NCBI GenBank assembly: GCA_023406965.1
Contig: JAEXTI010000574.1
Span: forward strand, 1 to 14,853
Reading direction: 5' to 3'
DNA length: 14,853 nucleotides
From: Chloroflexota bacterium
GTDB taxonomy: Bacteria > Chloroflexota > Anaerolineae > Anaerolineales > Anaerolineaceae
The notes under the pieces: generated by a model
What the model was told of the DNA's origin: nothing
The model's database searches: none
The model's input: only the letters and a program-made list of their open reading frames with translations
Part shown: positions 1 to 5,981 of the stretch, one piece after another
Layout of the letters: each line of letters opens with the position of its first letter
Position numbering within the stretch: the first letter of the stretch is position 1
Position numbers and translations under genes: made by a program

Positions 1-952
1 CGTTGCCCGGGTGCACAATGGCATCACAAGCTGTCCGGTCCTCGTCGCTCAGGCTCATCTCAAACACCGGCAGGTAGTCCTCCAGGTGCTGCAAGGTGCG
101 CGGGCCCCCAATCGGCGCGGTGATGCCGGGTTGATCCTTGCACCAGGTCAGCGAGAACTGCGCAGGCGTTACGCCGCGCTGCCGGGCCAGCTCAATCACT
201 TTCACACCCGTCTCCAGCGCGCGCAGCGTCACGCGGTCTTTGATGGCAGGCCAGTTGGCCCGTGCCGCGCGCGAATCCGGTGGGTAGGAACCGTCCAGCG
301 GGTAGCGTCCCGCCAGCACGCCCATGCCCAGCGGCGACCAGGGCAAAATGCCCAGGCCGTACTTTTGGCATAGCGGCACCAGTTCATTCTCAATTCGCCG
401 GTCCAGCAAATTATAGGGCGGCTGCTCGCTGATGTAGCGCACCAGGCCAAACTTCTCACTGATCGCCAGCGCTTCCATCACCTTCCAAGCCGGGTGCGTC
501 GAGCAGCCAATGTAGCGCACCTTGCCCGCCCGCACCAGATCGTCAAAGGCGCGCAAAGTCTCGTCCTGCGGGATGATCGCCGAAGGGCGGTGCAACTGGT
601 AGAGATCGATGTAGTCGGTCTGCAAGCGGCGCAGCGAATCCTCACACGATTTGAGAATGTGCAGCCGCGACGCGCCCTGGTCGTTGGGCCCCGGCCCCAT
701 CGTCCCATGCACCTTGGTCGCCAAAATCACCTGTTCGCGCCTGCCGTTTTCCTTCAATGCCTTGCCTACAATCCGCTCGCTCTCACCGGCGTTGTAGACA
801 TTGGCGGTATCGATGAAATTAATACCGCCATCCAACGCCCGGTTTATGATCTGGATAGACTCATCCTCGGGGGTTGGCCCCCCAAAATTCATCGCCCCCA
901 GGCACAACGGCGAAACCATCACCCCCGTCCGCCCTAACGATCGGTATTCCAT
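1..952 (-). CDS. Aldo/keto reductase, C-terminus cut by window edge
   Basis: Probable NAD(P)H-dependent aldo/keto reductase (YajO/Tas-like or voltage-gated K+ channel beta-like branch) that reduces a carbonyl to an alcohol in the cytoplasm. The physiological substrate cannot be told from sequence. Reading from ATG at 952, 317 codons are open to base 1 with no stop, so the C-terminus lies outside. The N-terminus MEYRSLGRTGVMVSPLCLG is typical of the family. The catalytic tetrad is visible as Asp48 and Tyr53 in IDTANVYNAGESE, Lys80 in LATKVHG and His121 in YQLHRP. A C-terminal cofactor-binding stretch (APIGGPRTLQHLEDYL, about 279-294) is also present. Family members are about 320-340 residues, so only a short tail is missing. 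The start is fixed by a good ribosome site, AAAGGAG at 959-965, six bases upstream. It is transcribed divergently from the AEC carrier. Family assignment is confident; the subfamily is not. Confidence 0.93.
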   Translation of the reverse strand, partial: MEYRSLGRTGVMVSPLCLGAMNFGGPTPEDESIQIINRALDGGINFIDTANVYNAGESERIVGKALKENGRREQVILATKVHGTMGPGPNDQGASRLHILKSCEDSLRRLQTDYIDLYQLHRPSAIIPQDETLRAFDDLVRAGKVRYIGCSTHPAWKVMEALAISEKFGLVRYISEQPPYNLLDRRIENELVPLCQKYGLGILPWSPLGMGVLAGRYPLDGSYPPDSRAARANWPAIKDRVTLRALETGVKVIELARQRGVTPAQFSLTWCKDQPGITAPIGGPRTLQHLEDYLPVFEMSLSDEDRTACDAIVHPGN

Positions 953-989
953 GCTTGGCTCCTTTCGAGTCTAGAATTGGATTATCACC

Positions 990-995
990 ATTATA
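990..995 (-). promoter_or_regulatory. Candidate -10 box of the aldo/keto reductase promoter
   Basis: On the minus strand this reads TATAAT, a perfect -10 match. It would give a leader of about 30 bases that holds the AAAGGAG ribosome site. The -35 region is weak: TTTGAT at 1012-1017 (16-bp spacer) is the best candidate. The call rests on consensus match and position only. Confidence 0.45.
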
Positions 996-1042
996 CGGTT
1001 TTTCGCGTCTCATCAAACAGCTTCCTTAACGCAGTTGGGGCC

Positions 1043-1062
1043 GGCGGGATTGATATCCCGCC
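1043..1062. repeat. Perfect intergenic hairpin (8-bp stem, 4-base loop)
   Basis: GGCGGGAT at 1043-1050 is perfectly complementary to ATCCCGCC at 1055-1062, with TGAT as loop. There is no T-tract, so it does not look like an ordinary intrinsic terminator. It lies between two divergent genes, where no terminator would be expected. It resembles the hairpins at 1141-1160 and 5430-5520 in style (GGG-rich stem, 3-4 base loop) and is probably an interspersed palindromic repeat. The 261-base intergenic gap (953-1213) otherwise holds two -10 boxes and no recognisable small gene. Confidence 0.6.
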
Positions 1063-1140
1063 TCAGTACACGGGAACCCCCGCAGGGTTTATTCTTCCGT
1101 AGGCCGGGTTTCTTACCAGGCACCTCCTCCAATCCCATCT

Positions 1141-1160
1141 CGCGGGAAGGGATTCCCGCG
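1141..1160. repeat. Second perfect intergenic hairpin (8-bp stem, 4-base loop)
   Basis: CGCGGGAA at 1141-1148 pairs perfectly with TTCCCGCG at 1153-1160 around a GGGA loop. The 80 bases between this and the 1043-1062 hairpin include GTAGGCCGGGTTTCTTACC (1099-1117). That stretch resembles the GTAGGGGTCGGGTTTCCCGACC start of the repeat units at 5426 and 5498. The whole 1041-1165 stretch may therefore be one degenerate repeat element. Confidence 0.55.
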
Positions 1161-1199
1161 TAACAGGCAGAAATGCGCCCCCACCTGCCGGGCCGGGAG

Positions 1200-1205
1200 T
1201 ATAAT
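1200..1205 (+). promoter_or_regulatory. Candidate -10 box directly upstream of the AEC carrier
   Basis: TATAAT, a perfect -10 match, ends eight bases before the ATG at 1214. The transcript would start at or within a few bases of the initiation codon, giving a leaderless mRNA. In agreement, no ribosome site lies at usable distance: the nearest purine run, GGGAG at 1195-1199, is 14 bases from the ATG and upstream of the predicted transcription start. No convincing -35 is visible. Confidence 0.45.
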
Positions 1206-1213
1206 CATTCCTC

Positions 1214-2137
1214 ATGCTGTTGCACATCCTCGTCAACATCACCCTGCCTGTCTTCCTGCTCATCGGAGCCGGGATCCTGGCCGAACGCGCCTACAAGGTC
1301 GACGTCGATTCGCTGGTCAAGCTCAATTTCAACGTTTTCCTGCCCGCTCTGGTCTTCCTCAAAGCTCTAGACGCCGACTTGCCTCCTGAATTGTTTGGCG
1401 GGGTAGCCGCCTTCAACCTGCTGCACACCGCGCTGATTTTAGGCGTCTCATGGGCCTTGTTCAGCCTGCCCGGCTTGCGCAGCCGCCGCCCCGAGTTGAC
1501 TTTGGCCAGCCTGCTCCCCAACGCGGGCAACTACGGCATTCCCCTGGCCATGCTGGCCTTTGGCGCAGCCGGGGCCAACATCATGGCTATCATCGTCCTC
1601 ATCCAGATATTCATCACCATCACCCTTGGCTTGTGGATCATTGACTCGGGCCGCACCCACTGGCGAGATGCCATCATCGGGCTGCTCAAAACTCCCATCC
1701 TGTGGGCCTCCCTGGCAGCTGTGTTGATGATGGTTTTCAAATTCGAATTGCCCGTTCCCGTCCGCCAGCCTGTCGAATACCTTGCCGATGGGTTGATTCC
1801 GCTGGCCCTGGTCACCCTGGGCGCGCAGCTCTCTCGCAGCCGCTCCGGCAAGCAAATCCGCTCCCTGGCCTTGGTCACCCTCATGCGCCTGCTGGTTGCG
1901 CCACTGCTGGCCTGGCTCATGCTGCTGGGCTGGGAAGCCGCCGCCCGCGCCGAGATGCTCCCCGGGCTGGGTCTGGCTGGACCGGTACTGATTATCGCCG
2001 CGGGCATGCCCGTGGCCGTCAACGCCTATATCCTCTCCAGCGAGTACAATCGTGACGGTGACCTCGTCTCACAAACCGTGTTGTGGTCCACGCTCATCAG
2101 CGCGCTCAGCCTCACCATCTGGCTGGCGGTTTTATAG
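1214..2137 (+). CDS. AEC-family transporter (auxin efflux carrier-like permease)
   Basis: A 307-residue integral membrane protein of the AEC (Mem_trans) family. Bacterial members move small organic acids such as malate or malonate across the cytoplasmic membrane; the substrate here is unknown. The sequence is almost wholly hydrophobic, with about ten membrane segments (first at about 3-22, last at about 290-307). Family signatures are NAGNYGIPLAMLAFG (103-117) at the central kinked helix, TLGAQLS (201-207) starting the second half, and MPVAVNAYILSSEYNRDGD (265-283) near the end. Length is normal for bacterial AEC proteins (300-320). ATG at 1214 is chosen because the hydrophobic first helix begins at once and a TATAAT box lies just upstream. 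The stop is eight bases before the start of the nucleotidyltransferase, so the two are probably co-transcribed. Family call is firm; substrate is open. Confidence 0.92.
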   Translation: MLLHILVNITLPVFLLIGAGILAERAYKVDVDSLVKLNFNVFLPALVFLKALDADLPPELFGGVAAFNLLHTALILGVSWALFSLPGLRSRRPELTLASLLPNAGNYGIPLAMLAFGAAGANIMAIIVLIQIFITITLGLWIIDSGRTHWRDAIIGLLKTPILWASLAAVLMMVFKFELPVPVRQPVEYLADGLIPLALVTLGAQLSRSRSGKQIRSLALVTLMRLLVAPLLAWLMLLGWEAAARAEMLPGLGLAGPVLIIAAGMPVAVNAYILSSEYNRDGDLVSQTVLWSTLISALSLTIWLAVL

Positions 2138-2145
2138 GAGGAATT

Positions 2146-2928
2146 ATGCCCACCGGCCCCCAACCCTACCCCCATGACCAGCGCATGTCCCGCGCTCGTG
2201 AGATCGCCGCTAAGTTCCAGGCTCATTACGGCGAGCAGATGCTTGCCTCGGGTTTATATGGCTCAGTGGCGCGCAGCGCTGACGGACCCCACTCTGACAT
2301 CGAGATTCACGTAGTGATCGATGGCAACAACATCGAGCGCTGCTTCGAATGGTCGGAAGGCCCCTGGAAGGCTGAAGTGGACGTCTATTCGCCGGATGTG
2401 ATCCTGGCCCAGGCGGCAGAGCTGGACGAGTTCTGGCCGCTCACCCACGGCGCTTATGTGTACGTCCAGCCCATTCACGACCCGCAGGATATTTTCGCGC
2501 ATGTTCGCAAGGTGGCCCTGGCCCACACCGACCAGGAGATCAATGCCATGCTGCGCGAGGTGCTCATTGGCGACATCTACGAATGCATCGGCAAGCTGCG
2601 CAACGGTATTCTGCCCGGTTTCAGCCACATCATGCCCGCTTACGCCGTCGACACGGTGCGCTTCGGGGCCTGCCTGCTAGGGCTGGCCCACCGCCGCATC
2701 TATTCTAGCAGCGTGGCCATGTTCCCCGAATCCCTCCAACTGCCCGACCGCCCCACCGGGTACAACCACCTGTGCGGCATGGTCATGCGCGGCGAACTTT
2801 CTAACCCGCCCCGCCTGCTCGAAGCCGCCAACGCCTATTGGGATGGTCTGGAAACCTGGGCCGCCGCCCGTGGGTTGACCATCCACACCAATCTGGACAC
2901 GCTGCTCAGCCAATCTCCCCGCGAATAG
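2146..2928 (+). CDS. ANT(4')-like aminoglycoside nucleotidyltransferase homologue
   Basis: A 260-residue soluble protein with the nucleotidyltransferase fold. It closely follows kanamycin nucleotidyltransferase (ANT(4'), 253 residues), which transfers AMP from ATP to the 4'-hydroxyl of kanamycin-type drugs. From memory of that enzyme, shared features are: GLYGSVARSADGPHSDIEI (36-54) with Gly39-Ser40 and the metal ligands Asp51 and Glu53; WKAEVDV (74-80) with Glu77; WPLTHG (97-102); IYECIGKLRNG (144-154), whose Glu146 and Lys150 match the catalytic base and nearby lysine; and TGYNHLCGMVMRGELS (204-219). The order and spacing hold along the whole length. ATG at 2146 follows AGGAGG (2136-2141). 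An in-frame ATG at 2083 lies inside the upstream gene and lacks such a site. Downstream come a methyltransferase and an efflux pump. Activity on drugs is not proven: a housekeeping substrate is possible. Confidence 0.85.
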   Translation: MPTGPQPYPHDQRMSRAREIAAKFQAHYGEQMLASGLYGSVARSADGPHSDIEIHVVIDGNNIERCFEWSEGPWKAEVDVYSPDVILAQAAELDEFWPLTHGAYVYVQPIHDPQDIFAHVRKVALAHTDQEINAMLREVLIGDIYECIGKLRNGILPGFSHIMPAYAVDTVRFGACLLGLAHRRIYSSSVAMFPESLQLPDRPTGYNHLCGMVMRGELSNPPRLLEAANAYWDGLETWAAARGLTIHTNLDTLLSQSPRE

Positions 2929-3113
2929 TGGTTGCCTGTAAAAAGGTCCCTATTTGTACGGAAAATTCTTCCAATCTCGCCGATCAGATTCAGTTCTCTG
3001 GGAGTTGCGCATCCCCGCCCTGTCGCGTAAAATAAGAACAATCTTAAGCGTGGCGTAAAAATAGAAACTCCTCTTCTGCGCTATACCTCATATTTCCCCA
3101 CACAGGTGTGACA
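2929..3113 (+). promoter_or_regulatory. Intergenic leader with candidate promoter for the methyltransferase
   Basis: The stretch is more AT-rich than its neighbours and holds no plausible small gene. The best promoter candidate is TTGCGC (3005-3010), a 17-base spacer and TAAAAT (3028-3033). This would give a leader of about 75 bases ending in AGGTG (3104-3108), five bases before ATG 3114. No terminator hairpin with a T-tract is seen after the upstream gene, so read-through from it is possible. Confidence 0.35.
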
Positions 3114-3866
3114 ATGGACCCTCTCTTCCTCCAAATCATTCAAGAAGCCTGGAAGGCCGATTTCTCTGGTTGGGACTTTTCCTGGCTGGAAGGTCGCTAT
3201 GTTGAAGAAGAACCAGCCTGGGATTACCGCGCCCTGGTTCTTGAGCGAATGAAAGGCGTCCAGGCTATGGTAGATATGGGCACAGGCGGCGGCGAATTCT
3301 TCTCCACCCTGCGCCCCTACCCGCCTGACACCTGGGTGACTGAGGCCTACGTTCCCAATGTGCCCATTGCCCGCAATCGTCTTGAGCCGCTAGGAGTCAA
3401 GCTGGTGCAAGTTTTCGACGACAACGACCTGCCTTTGCCCGGCAACCACTTTGATCTGGCTATCAATCGCCACGAATCTTTCTCGGGTAAAGAGTTGGCG
3501 CGTATCTTAAAACCCGGCGGCAGGTTCCTCACCCAGCAAATCGGCTGCCAGAACAGCACCCGTCTCAACGAACTGCTCGAAGAAACCAACACCTACGAGT
3601 ATGCGCACGAAACCCTCGAAAAACAGGTCGCCAGCCTCGTCTCAGCCGGATTTGAAATCCTCCAGGCCCGCGAGGACTTCCCCGTGGCCGCCTTCCGCGA
3701 TGTAGCCGCCGTTGTTTACTACCTGAAAGTGATTCCCTGGCAGATTCCCGGCTTTACCCCCGAAGCCTATCTGGAAGGTTTGGAAAAAATCCATGCCACC
3801 ATCCAGCGCGAAGGCGAATTGGTTGTGCCTGAACACCGCTACTTAATCGAGGCGGTGAGGCATTAA
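3114..3866 (+). CDS. Class I SAM-dependent methyltransferase
   Basis: A 250-residue soluble enzyme with a Rossmann-like methyltransferase domain; the methyl acceptor is unknown. Motif I, the SAM-binding glycine loop, is VDMGTGGGEF (53-62). An acidic strand end follows (TEAYVPN, 76-82), then FDLAINRHESF (113-123) at motif II and LKPGGRFLTQQIG (132-144) at motif III. The N-terminal 45 residues, rich in tryptophan and acidic residues (WKADFSGWDFSWLEGRY), probably form the substrate lid. Length matches single-domain members. ATG 3114 is preferred over the in-frame GTG at 3108 because AGGTG (3104-3108) is correctly spaced only for the ATG. It sits between an aminoglycoside nucleotidyltransferase homologue and a drug-efflux transporter, which allows a resistance role. 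It does not resemble the 16S rRNA methyltransferases ArmA/RmtB or NpmA as I know them, so that role is not asserted. Confidence 0.85.
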   Translation: MDPLFLQIIQEAWKADFSGWDFSWLEGRYVEEEPAWDYRALVLERMKGVQAMVDMGTGGGEFFSTLRPYPPDTWVTEAYVPNVPIARNRLEPLGVKLVQVFDDNDLPLPGNHFDLAINRHESFSGKELARILKPGGRFLTQQIGCQNSTRLNELLEETNTYEYAHETLEKQVASLVSAGFEILQAREDFPVAAFRDVAAVVYYLKVIPWQIPGFTPEAYLEGLEKIHATIQREGELVVPEHRYLIEAVRH

Positions 3867-3903
3867 TCCGGCAGCCCCTGCGCCTGCCACAAACAACAAA
3901 TGG

Positions 3904-5310
3904 TTGGCCATCGCCGGCATTGCGCTGGGCGTCTTCATGGCCACCCTCGACACCAGCATCGTCAACATTTCGCTGCCCACGCTGGTAACCTATTTTCATA
4001 CCGACTTCGCGACCATCCAGTGGGTGGTCCTGGCTTACAGCCTCGTAATCACATCGCTCATGCTCAGCGTCGCCCGCCTGGGCGATATGCTGCCCAAGAA
4101 GCGCATCTACCAGACCGGCCTGGTCCTGTTCATTCTCAGTTCTTGCCTGTGTGGACTGGCTCCCTCGGTGGGCTGGCTCATCGCCTTTCGCGCCTTGCAA
4201 GGCCTGGGCGGCACCATGATGCAGGCGCTTGGCATGGCCATGGTCACCGAGATATTCCCCGCCAGCGAGCGCGGCCGGGCTCTGGGAACAATGGGCGCTG
4301 TGGTGTCGGTAGGCATCGCCGTAGGGCCGCCCCTGGGAGGCCTGCTCATCGGCCTCGTCGGTTGGCAGTCGGTATTCTGGGTCAACCTGCCTGTCGGGCT
4401 CATCACCGCTTTCTTCGTCTGGCGCTTCGTACCCGACCTGCGTTCCGCTCGCCCCGGTCAGCGCTTTGACGTGGCCGGCGCCGCCATCCTCATGGCGGTG
4501 CTCATCACCTACGCCAGTGGCATGACCCGAGGCCAGAGCATTGGCTTCTCATCGCCATGGGTGTTAGCCTTGCTCATCGCCGCCGGGTTGGGCCTGCTCG
4601 TTTTCCTGGCTGTTGAGCGCAAAGCCGCTCAGCCTATGGTCGACCTAAAGCTGTTCGCCAATCCGCTCTTCTCCATCAACCTGCTCATGGGTTTCCTGGT
4701 GTTCCTGGTCCTGGCCGGCGGATTCATCCTGCCCTTCCTGCTCCAAAATGTGCTTGGATATTCCACGCAGGTTGTCGGTTTGTTGATGATGTCCAACCCC
4801 ATCGCTATGGGTCTGGTCGCGCCCATCGCCGGAACGCTCTCCGATCGCTACGGCTCGCGGGTCATCAGCCTGATCGGCCTGCTGTTGTTGGCGGTTGGCT
4901 GCCTGGTCATGAGCACCCTGCACACTGGGGTCACTCCGCTGGGGATTGTGGTCCGCCTGATTCCATTTGGCATCGGCTTTGGCCTGTTCCAGTCGCCCAA
5001 CAACAGTTCCATCATGGGCTCCGCCCCGCGCGAGCGGCTGGGCGTGGCCTCGGGGCTAATTGGGCTGTCGCGAACGCTGGGTAACTCCTCTGGTTTGCCG
5101 CTCATGGGCAGCATCTACGGCGCTTTCGTCCTGGCAGCGGGCAAGTTACCCGCCGGCACCGACGTGAACACTGCCCCGGCGCAAGCGGTAGTATCCGGCA
5201 TCCAGGGAACCTATATCATAGCCGCCGCGGGCATTTTCATCACCACCCTGCTGGCCGTGCTGGCGTTGTGGGTAGACACCCGCCGTAAAGCCCGCCAAAC
5301 CTCGCGGTAG
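3904..5310 (+). CDS. DHA2-type MFS drug:H+ antiporter (EmrB/QacA-like)
   Basis: A membrane transporter of the 14-helix DHA2 branch of the major facilitator superfamily, which exports lipophilic or cationic drugs using the proton gradient. Signatures: FMATLDTSIVNISLPTL (11-27) with the membrane-embedded Asp of motif D1; RLGDMLPKKRIYQTG (58-72), motif A between helices 2 and 3; FRALQGLGGTMMQA (95-108), motif B; and GIAVGPPLGG (137-146), the antiporter motif C. The rest is alternating hydrophobic segments to about residue 458, ending in a basic tail. At 468 residues it is slightly short for the family (470-510). No in-frame ATG lies at the N-terminus. TTG 3904 has no ribosome site, whereas the frame stays open back to 3859 and would allow ATT at 3862, nine bases after GAGG (3849-3852). 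That alternative adds 14 residues and overlaps the methyltransferase stop. The start is therefore uncertain; the family is not. Confidence 0.9.
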   Translation: MAIAGIALGVFMATLDTSIVNISLPTLVTYFHTDFATIQWVVLAYSLVITSLMLSVARLGDMLPKKRIYQTGLVLFILSSCLCGLAPSVGWLIAFRALQGLGGTMMQALGMAMVTEIFPASERGRALGTMGAVVSVGIAVGPPLGGLLIGLVGWQSVFWVNLPVGLITAFFVWRFVPDLRSARPGQRFDVAGAAILMAVLITYASGMTRGQSIGFSSPWVLALLIAAGLGLLVFLAVERKAAQPMVDLKLFANPLFSINLLMGFLVFLVLAGGFILPFLLQNVLGYSTQVVGLLMMSNPIAMGLVAPIAGTLSDRYGSRVISLIGLLLLAVGCLVMSTLHTGVTPLGIVVRLIPFGIGFGLFQSPNNSSIMGSAPRERLGVASGLIGLSRTLGNSSGLPLMGSIYGAFVLAAGKLPAGTDVNTAPAQAVVSGIQGTYIIAAAGIFITTLLAVLALWVDTRRKARQTSR

Positions 5311-5374
5311 GGTTGAATTTCCCGACCCGTTGTTGGTTGACCACGTCCCGGGCGCGGCGACCGCGCCCCTACCG
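5307..5374. repeat. Palindromic repeat unit A (68 bp)
   Basis: Begins GTAGGG and ends CCCCTACCG, so its ends are inverted copies of each other. It carries a perfect hairpin GGGCGCGG / CCGCGCCC (5350-5357 and 5361-5368, CGA loop). It aligns over its full length with unit B (5426-5494), sharing CCCGACCCG, CCACGTCC, GGGCGCGG and CCTACCG at the same offsets. Its left hairpin arm is eroded (GTTGAATTT in place of GTCGGGTTT). The TAG stop codon of the MFS gene (5308-5310) is formed by the repeat itself. Confidence 0.75.
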
Positions 5375-5396
5375 ACGATTACCCTGGGGCGTTGTC

Positions 5397-5411
5397 GCGG
5401 GTCGGAAAACC
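5397..5411. repeat. Inverted fragment of the same palindromic repeat
   Basis: These 15 bases are the reverse complement of the GGTTTCCCGACCCGC segment of the repeat family, with one mismatch. The 51-base spacer between units A and B therefore also seems to contain a decayed, opposite-facing copy. Confidence 0.5.
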
Positions 5412-5425
5412 GTTCTTTCGGTCTT

Positions 5426-5494
5426 GTAGGGGTCGGGTCTCCCGACCCGGCGTGGGTCAACCACGTCCTGGGCGCGGTAAGCGCGCGCCTACCG
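5426..5494. repeat. Palindromic repeat unit B (69 bp), three successive hairpins
   Basis: The best-preserved unit. Hairpin 1 is GGGTCGGG / CCCGACCC (5430-5437 and 5441-5448, TCT loop, perfect). Hairpin 2 is CGTGG / CCACG (5451-5455 and 5461-5465, GTCAA loop, perfect). Hairpin 3 is the GGCGCG / CGCGCC stem within 5470-5489, imperfect. The unit starts GTAGGGG and ends CCTACCG. It lies between two genes read in the same direction, like REP/BIME elements of enterobacteria or small MITEs, but it belongs to neither family by sequence. Confidence 0.8.
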
Positions 5495-5497
5495 CCT

Positions 5498-5521
5498 GTA
5501 GGGGTCGGGTTTCCCGACCCG
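5498..5521. repeat. Palindromic repeat unit C, left hairpin only
   Basis: A 24-base truncated copy identical to the first 24 bases of unit B except for one loop base. The stem GGGTCGGG / CCCGACCC (5502-5509 and 5513-5520) is perfect around TTT. It follows unit B after three bases. The promoter of the next operon begins 25 bases downstream. Confidence 0.75.
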
Positions 5522-5545
5522 CCCCAAATGCCCCCGGACACCCGG

Positions 5546-5573
5546 TTGCAAAAATGTACGCCTGCGGTACAAT
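5546..5573 (+). promoter_or_regulatory. Promoter of the DUF3054-sigma-anti-sigma-Nudix operon, predicted leaderless
   Basis: TTGCAA (-35, 5546-5551), a 16-base spacer and TACAAT (-10, 5568-5573). Only six bases (AATCCC) separate the -10 box from ATG 5580, so the predicted start site is the initiation codon or a base or two before it. No ribosome site precedes the ATG. The boxes are close to the housekeeping sigma consensus rather than an ECF-type (AAC / CGT) promoter, so autoregulation by the operon's own sigma factor is not evident. Confidence 0.6.
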
Positions 5574-5579
5574 AATCCC

Positions 5580-5981
5580 ATGCTAACCAACCGTTCTCGC
5601 ACCATCCTGATTGTTGGCGACATCCTGGCTATCCTTGCCGTCAGTGTCATTGGTTACCTGATGCATTACGCCGGAAAGGAAGCCTTCAGCCTGCGCTGGC
5701 TGAGCACTTTTCTGCCCTTTTGCCTGGGCTGGGCCCTGAACGCCCCCTTCCTGGAGCTCTATCAAGCCGGAACTGCCGACCGCATCGGGCAAGTTTGGTG
5801 GCGCGCCATCCTGGCGGCCTTCCTGGCAGCCCCCTTCGCCGCCTGGCTGCGCGGATTGTGGCTCAGCGCCGCCATCATCCCTGTTTTTGTCACGGTGCTA
5901 GGCGCCACATCGGCCCTGGGCATGGTTCTCTGGCGCGCTGCCTGGGCAGCTTTCGCCGGGCGGAAGACAGCGCATGGATGA
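5580..5981 (+). CDS. DUF3054-family membrane protein
   Basis: A 133-residue integral membrane protein of unknown function that matches the DUF3054 pattern. It has about four membrane helices (roughly 7-27, 38-58, 75-93 and 97-119), the characteristic GDILAIL stretch in helix 1 (13-19) and a WWRAILAAFLAAPFAAWLRG segment at 73-92. Length is normal (110-135). It is the first gene of a four-gene operon and its last eight bases overlap the start of the ECF sigma factor (ATGGATGA), which suggests coupled translation. The ATG lies directly at the predicted transcription start. No enzyme motif is visible. Its steady position ahead of a sigma/anti-sigma pair might mean that it takes part in sensing at the membrane, but that is a guess. 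Confidence 0.8.
   Translation: MLTNRSRTILIVGDILAILAVSVIGYLMHYAGKEAFSLRWLSTFLPFCLGWALNAPFLELYQAGTADRIGQVWWRAILAAFLAAPFAAWLRGLWLSAAIIPVFVTVLGATSALGMVLWRAAWAAFAGRKTAHG

Noticed and set aside
2083..2145. Upstream in-frame ATG (2083) for the nucleotidyltransferase
   Set aside because: It falls inside the AEC gene without a ribosome site. ATG 2146 has AGGAGG just upstream and gives the length usual for the family.
3900..4469. Open frame starting at ATG 3900, overlapping the MFS gene start
   Set aside because: Its product is Arg/His/Pro rich with no membrane or domain pattern, while the frame from 3904 encodes a clear MFS transporter.
5307..5521. CRISPR array
   Set aside because: Only two full units are present, they have diverged from each other, the units are palindromic over their whole length, spacing is irregular (51 and 3 bases), and no cas genes are near.
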